Shown piece after piece: positions 52,037 to 54,796 of a DNA stretch of 54,796 nt (its first letter is position 1; every line of letters starts with the position of its first letter). Under the pieces are notes generated by a model, which did no database searches, was not told where the DNA came from, and worked only from the letters and a program-made list of their open reading frames with translations. A program made the translations under genes and the position numbers. The stretch covers positions 1 through 54,796 of the forward strand of contig JASEGS010000001.1 in NCBI GenBank assembly GCA_030017995.1, read 5' to 3'. The DNA is from Thermodesulfovibrionales bacterium (GTDB taxonomy: Bacteria; Nitrospirota; Thermodesulfovibrionia; Thermodesulfovibrionales; Dissulfurispiraceae).

Positions 52037-52948
52037 ATGAAAAGAGAGATTGTTGTTGCCTTTATTATTTTTATATGCCTGCTGCCGGTCAGTCCACTTT
52101 ACGCCGGCGAGATAAAAATCGTTGTGTCAATATATCCACTTTCTGATATAACAAGGCAGATTGGAAAAGATAAGGTGGCCGTAAAAACATTGTTGCCTGC
52201 CGCTGCTTCACCGCACACCTTCGAACCGGCGCCAGGACAAATGGCAGAACTTCAGAATGCAAGGATATTTATAAAGATAGGAGCCGGCCTTGAGTTCTGG
52301 GCGGAAAAGGTTGTAAAGGCAGTCTCAAACAAAAACCTGTCTGTTGTTGATCTCTCAAGTGATATGCCCCTCATTCGCAGCGTTCATGCTTATGGAGATA
52401 ATGAAAAGGGCAGTGAGCATAATCATAAAAACAGCAGTGCCGACCCGCACTTCTGGCTTGATCCCGTACTGTCAAAAAGAATTGTTGACAAAATTGCAAC
52501 TGTACTCACAAAAATTGACCCCTCAAATAAGCATTTTTATACAACCAATGCAGAAGAATACAAAAGACAACTGGACAGGTTAAATGCCGATATAGTCAGA
52601 AGGACGAGTCAGCTTAAAACAAAGGAATATGTGACATTCCACTCTGCGTGGAACTATTTTTCCAAGAGGTATGGGTTTAAGGTTATTGGGGTAATTGAAG
52701 AATCGCCGGGCAGAGAACCAAGCCCGGGCAATATCGCTAAGATAATAAATGAATTAAGAAGACTGAAGGCGAGGGTGATATTTGCAGAGCCACAGTTCAG
52801 TCCAAGGGTAGCTGAAACAATTGCAAAAGAAGTCGGAGCAAATGTCCTGCTACTTGATCCTCTCGGTTCGCCTGATAAACCTGACAGAGATACCTATATA
52901 GAACTGATGCTCTACAACCTCTCTCAGATTGAAAGGGCTATGAAATGA
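52037..52948 (+). CDS. znuA: metal ABC transporter substrate-binding protein (ZnuA-like)
   Basis: The 303-aa cluster A-I binding protein has a signal peptide (1-24, ending LYAGE) and metal ligands in SPHTFEPAP (His), ADPHFWLDP (His), VTFHSAWNYF (His) and a late acidic residue. A short His-rich loop (GSEHNHKNSS) before the second ligand favours zinc over manganese. AGGAAGGGA precedes the start. It lacks a lipobox, as usual in Gram-negative bacteria, so it is periplasmic. It overlaps the ATPase gene by four bases. Confidence 0.9.
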   Translation: MKREIVVAFIIFICLLPVSPLYAGEIKIVVSIYPLSDITRQIGKDKVAVKTLLPAAASPHTFEPAPGQMAELQNARIFIKIGAGLEFWAEKVVKAVSNKNLSVVDLSSDMPLIRSVHAYGDNEKGSEHNHKNSSADPHFWLDPVLSKRIVDKIATVLTKIDPSNKHFYTTNAEEYKRQLDRLNADIVRRTSQLKTKEYVTFHSAWNYFSKRYGFKVIGVIEESPGREPSPGNIAKIINELRRLKARVIFAEPQFSPRVAETIAKEVGANVLLLDPLGSPDKPDRDTYIELMLYNLSQIERAMK

Positions 52949-53727
52949 GAGCCGTTGAAATAGAGAATGTCGGGGTAACCATAAATGACAAAGAGATATT
53001 AAAGGAGATAACCCTTTCTCTCGATGAAGGAAGATTTTTAGGGATCGTAGGACCAAATGGCAGCGGAAAAACAACCCTTCTCAGAACGGTTTTGGGAATA
53101 ATAAAACCGACTTCCGGATCTATAAAAATATTTGGAGCATCCCCAGATGATGCCATAAAAAAGAATGTATTCGGATACCTTCCTCAAAGCCAAAAAATAG
53201 AACTTAATTTTCCTGCAAGGGCTATAGATGTGGTTTTGATGGGCATCTATGCAAAATTGGGAATGTTAAGATGGCCTGATAGAGAAGATATTAAGCAAGC
53301 TATGGAAATGTTGTCCATTATAGGCATGGCAGGGTACGAAAACGAAACACTCGGCAACCTTTCAGGAGGACAGCAGCAGAGGGTATCCATAGCAAGGGCT
53401 CTTATAAATAATCCCCGGATATTAATCCTCGATGAACCGAGCACGGGCATAGATGTGGTCGGACAGGAAGATTTTTATCATCTGCTTAAAGGCCTGCAGA
53501 GGAAAATGAACCTGACAATAATAATGGTCTCCCATGACATAGGCACAGTGACGTCTTATGTGGACGAAATAGCCTGCCTGAATAAAACCCTTCACTATCA
53601 TGGAAGCACTGTGGGCGCACTGAACGATGAGGTGCTAAAAAATCTCTACGGCAAAGGTATTGATATCATGCTGCATACAGAGTATTGTGAAAAATGTGAG
53701 AGGTTGCATAGTGAGCGCAAATCTTAA
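52945..53727 (+). CDS. znuC: metal ABC transporter ATP-binding protein (ZnuC-like)
   Basis: The 260-aa ATPase shows Walker A GPNGSGKTTLLR, the Q-loop FGYLPQSQ, signature LSGGQQQRVSIARAL, Walker B ILILDEPSTGID and the switch His in VSHDIG. It powers uptake with ZnuA and ZnuB. The C-terminal 15 residues contain two Cys (EYCEKCERLH) in a CxxC pair that may bind metal, a common feature in this family's tail. Confidence 0.93.
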   Translation: MRAVEIENVGVTINDKEILKEITLSLDEGRFLGIVGPNGSGKTTLLRTVLGIIKPTSGSIKIFGASPDDAIKKNVFGYLPQSQKIELNFPARAIDVVLMGIYAKLGMLRWPDREDIKQAMEMLSIIGMAGYENETLGNLSGGQQQRVSIARALINNPRILILDEPSTGIDVVGQEDFYHLLKGLQRKMNLTIIMVSHDIGTVTSYVDEIACLNKTLHYHGSTVGALNDEVLKNLYGKGIDIMLHTEYCEKCERLHSERKS

Positions 53728-54538
53728 CTGGTTTTCAGATATGCTTTCCTACGGGTTTATGCAGAGGGCAATACTGACAGGGGCGGTCCTGTCAATATTT
53801 TCAGGAATAATATCGGTATTCATTGTCTTAAGACGGGTATCATTTATGGGTTCAGGCATTTCCCACGCAGCCTTTGGAGGTGTGGCAATAGGTTTTCTTT
53901 CAGGCATCAATCCGCTTTTGACTGCCCTGATATATTCCATTGCCGTTGCCTTTGGAATTGAGCGGATAAGCGCAAAGGGACGGCTTGCTGAAGATACAGC
54001 AATAGGAATATTCTTTTCCAGTTCCATGGCGTTGGGTATTGTCCTTATAGGATTGTCAGCAAGTTACAACGTCGACCTGTTCGGATATCTATTTGGCAGC
54101 ATACTCGCAATAACCAGCGAAGATGCGTTAATAGCTGTATGTATAACGATATTCCTCATAGGAATCATATTTTTAATAATGAAGGAGCTGCACTTCATAA
54201 CATTTAATGAAGAACTGGCTCTTGTCAGCGGCATAAAGGTCAGACTCATAAAATCCGTATTCCTTTTATCAATGGCCATTGCCATAGTAATAGGAATTAA
54301 ATTAGTGGGTATTGTTTTAATCTCTGCCCTCCTTGTAATACCAGGCGCCACAGCCCATCTCCTTACAATGAGATTTTACAGGATGGTGTTCATTTCATGC
54401 CTGATCGCATTATTCTCATCCATTTCCGGCATATTAATATCTTATCATCTAAACCTCGCTCCCGGGGGCACTATTGTATTAATGTTGTCTTTAATCTTTT
54501 TCGTTGCGTTTTTAAGCAACGCTAAAAATAAAGCTTGA
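53711..54538 (+). CDS. znuB: metal ABC transporter permease (ZnuB-like)
   Basis: The 275-aa protein of the ABC-3 family has about eight or nine membrane segments with RRVSFMGSGISHAAFGGVAIG and GIKLVGIVLISALLVIPGATAHLL typical of ZnuB/MntB. I start at GTG 53711 (VSANLNWFSDMLSYGFMQR) with GAGAGG eight bases upstream; the longer frame from 53660 runs inside znuC and has no ribosome-binding site. It overlaps znuC by 17 bases. Confidence 0.92.
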   Translation: MSANLNWFSDMLSYGFMQRAILTGAVLSIFSGIISVFIVLRRVSFMGSGISHAAFGGVAIGFLSGINPLLTALIYSIAVAFGIERISAKGRLAEDTAIGIFFSSSMALGIVLIGLSASYNVDLFGYLFGSILAITSEDALIAVCITIFLIGIIFLIMKELHFITFNEELALVSGIKVRLIKSVFLLSMAIAIVIGIKLVGIVLISALLVIPGATAHLLTMRFYRMVFISCLIALFSSISGILISYHLNLAPGGTIVLMLSLIFFVAFLSNAKNKA

Positions 54539-54604
54539 AATTTTGCGTGTTTAGTTGTATTGTTTTTATAAATTAAGTTTATTCCACGAAAAGGAGGTGA
54601 AACA

Positions 54605-54796
54605 ATGAAGAAAACAGTAATGTTCGCGCTTGCATTATTATTTATCTTCTCCTTTGGCTGCGCCACTCAAGACTATGTCAAACAACAGGTGGATCCGCTG
54701 GTGGACAGGATAAGCAAGTTAGAGGCAAGGGTATCGGCTGTTGAGTCAAAGGTAAGCGCACTTGAAGGCAAGGTCAGCAGCCTTGAAGGCAAGGTC
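54605..54796 (+). CDS. coiled-coil lipoprotein, N-terminal part (runs off the window)
   Basis: AAGGAGGTG lies eight bases before ATG 54605. The 64 visible residues are a lipoprotein signal (MKKTVMFALALLFIFSFGC, Cys19 lipidated) followed by a coiled coil that becomes an exact 7-residue repeat (SALEGKV, SSLEGKV), coded by 21-bp repeats. This resembles Lpp-like or OmpA-type envelope lipoproteins with a coiled-coil stalk; the C-terminal domain lies beyond the window. Confidence 0.75.
   Translation, partial: MKKTVMFALALLFIFSFGCATQDYVKQQVDPLVDRISKLEARVSAVESKVSALEGKVSSLEGKV

Noticed and set aside
54500-54545. Terminator hairpin at the end of znuB (CGTTGC...GCAACG)
   Set aside because: The stem is inside the coding sequence and is not followed by a T-run on the plus strand.

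Overview
ORGANISM. The window reads as a chromosomal segment of a Gram-negative, probably anaerobic or microaerophilic bacterium. It has a complete meso-diaminopimelate-type dcw cluster with mraZ and ftsL, a multihaem c-type cytochrome, lipoprotein and outer-envelope genes, and an ilvC / psd-pssA-leuA amino-acid and phospholipid neighbourhood. The gene set and moderate base composition fit Nitrospirota (Thermodesulfovibrionia-like) or a related deltaproteobacterial-grade lineage. This is inference from gene content; there is no rRNA gene here to settle it. I saw no tRNA, rRNA or CRISPR array. LAYOUT. 1-1.5 kb: a DUF4258/DUF2283 pair, a 208-bp miniature inverted-repeat element (copy 1) and an L,D-transpeptidase. 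1.5-6.5 kb (minus): multihaem cytochrome, RNase R and a TPR protein. 6.6-14.3 kb: a RodZ-like protein divergent from a FabF-type ketosynthase, then a minus-strand set (SDR, serine-palmitoyltransferase-like enzyme, GNAT-like acyltransferase) that looks like bacterial sphingolipid synthesis, then NfeD and an EamA transporter. 14.4-23.4 kb: a folded element, ilvC, a small accessory island (mgsA pseudogene, brnA with a brnT stump, element copy 2), psd-pssA-leuA, a hibernation factor fused to a cold-shock domain, leuC, and two HEPN-like small genes. 23.5-45.2 kb: RidA, then one long minus-strand dcw operon reading mraZ - 58-aa gene - rsmH - ftsL - ftsI - murE - murF - mraY - dacF - murD - ftsW - murG - murC - murB - ddl - ftsQ - ftsA - ftsZ - radical SAM. 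45.3-54.8 kb: bioF-gpsA-larB, an FmdB-type zinc ribbon, element copy 3, a lone receiver protein divergent from a frameshifted XRE regulator, MFS-tsaB-rimI, a znuABC-type metal importer and the start of a coiled-coil lipoprotein. HOW IT WORKS TOGETHER. The dcw operon makes lipid II and the divisome and is probably controlled by MraZ at four 10-bp-spaced boxes. FabF, Psd, PssA, GpsA and the sphingolipid-like set bear on membrane lipids; IlvC, LeuA and LeuC on branched-chain amino acids; RNase R and the hibernation factor on RNA and ribosome upkeep. MAIN POINTS. (1) The multihaem cytochrome is split by one in-frame UGA followed by a good bacterial SECIS-like hairpin; the downstream half has no signal peptide and no ribosome-binding site, so it is probably a selenocysteine-containing cytochrome. 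(2) Three near-identical 207-208-bp elements, two with 6-bp target duplications, form a recently mobile MITE family. (3) Short tracts of 7-bp period repeats sit in frame inside many conserved genes (fabF, spt, ddl, murG, murD four times, dacF, murF, murE, bioF, radical SAM); in dacF they encode the signal peptide. (4) There is a sphingolipid-like gene set, an unassigned folded element before ilvC, and a 58-aa gene hidden between mraZ and rsmH.
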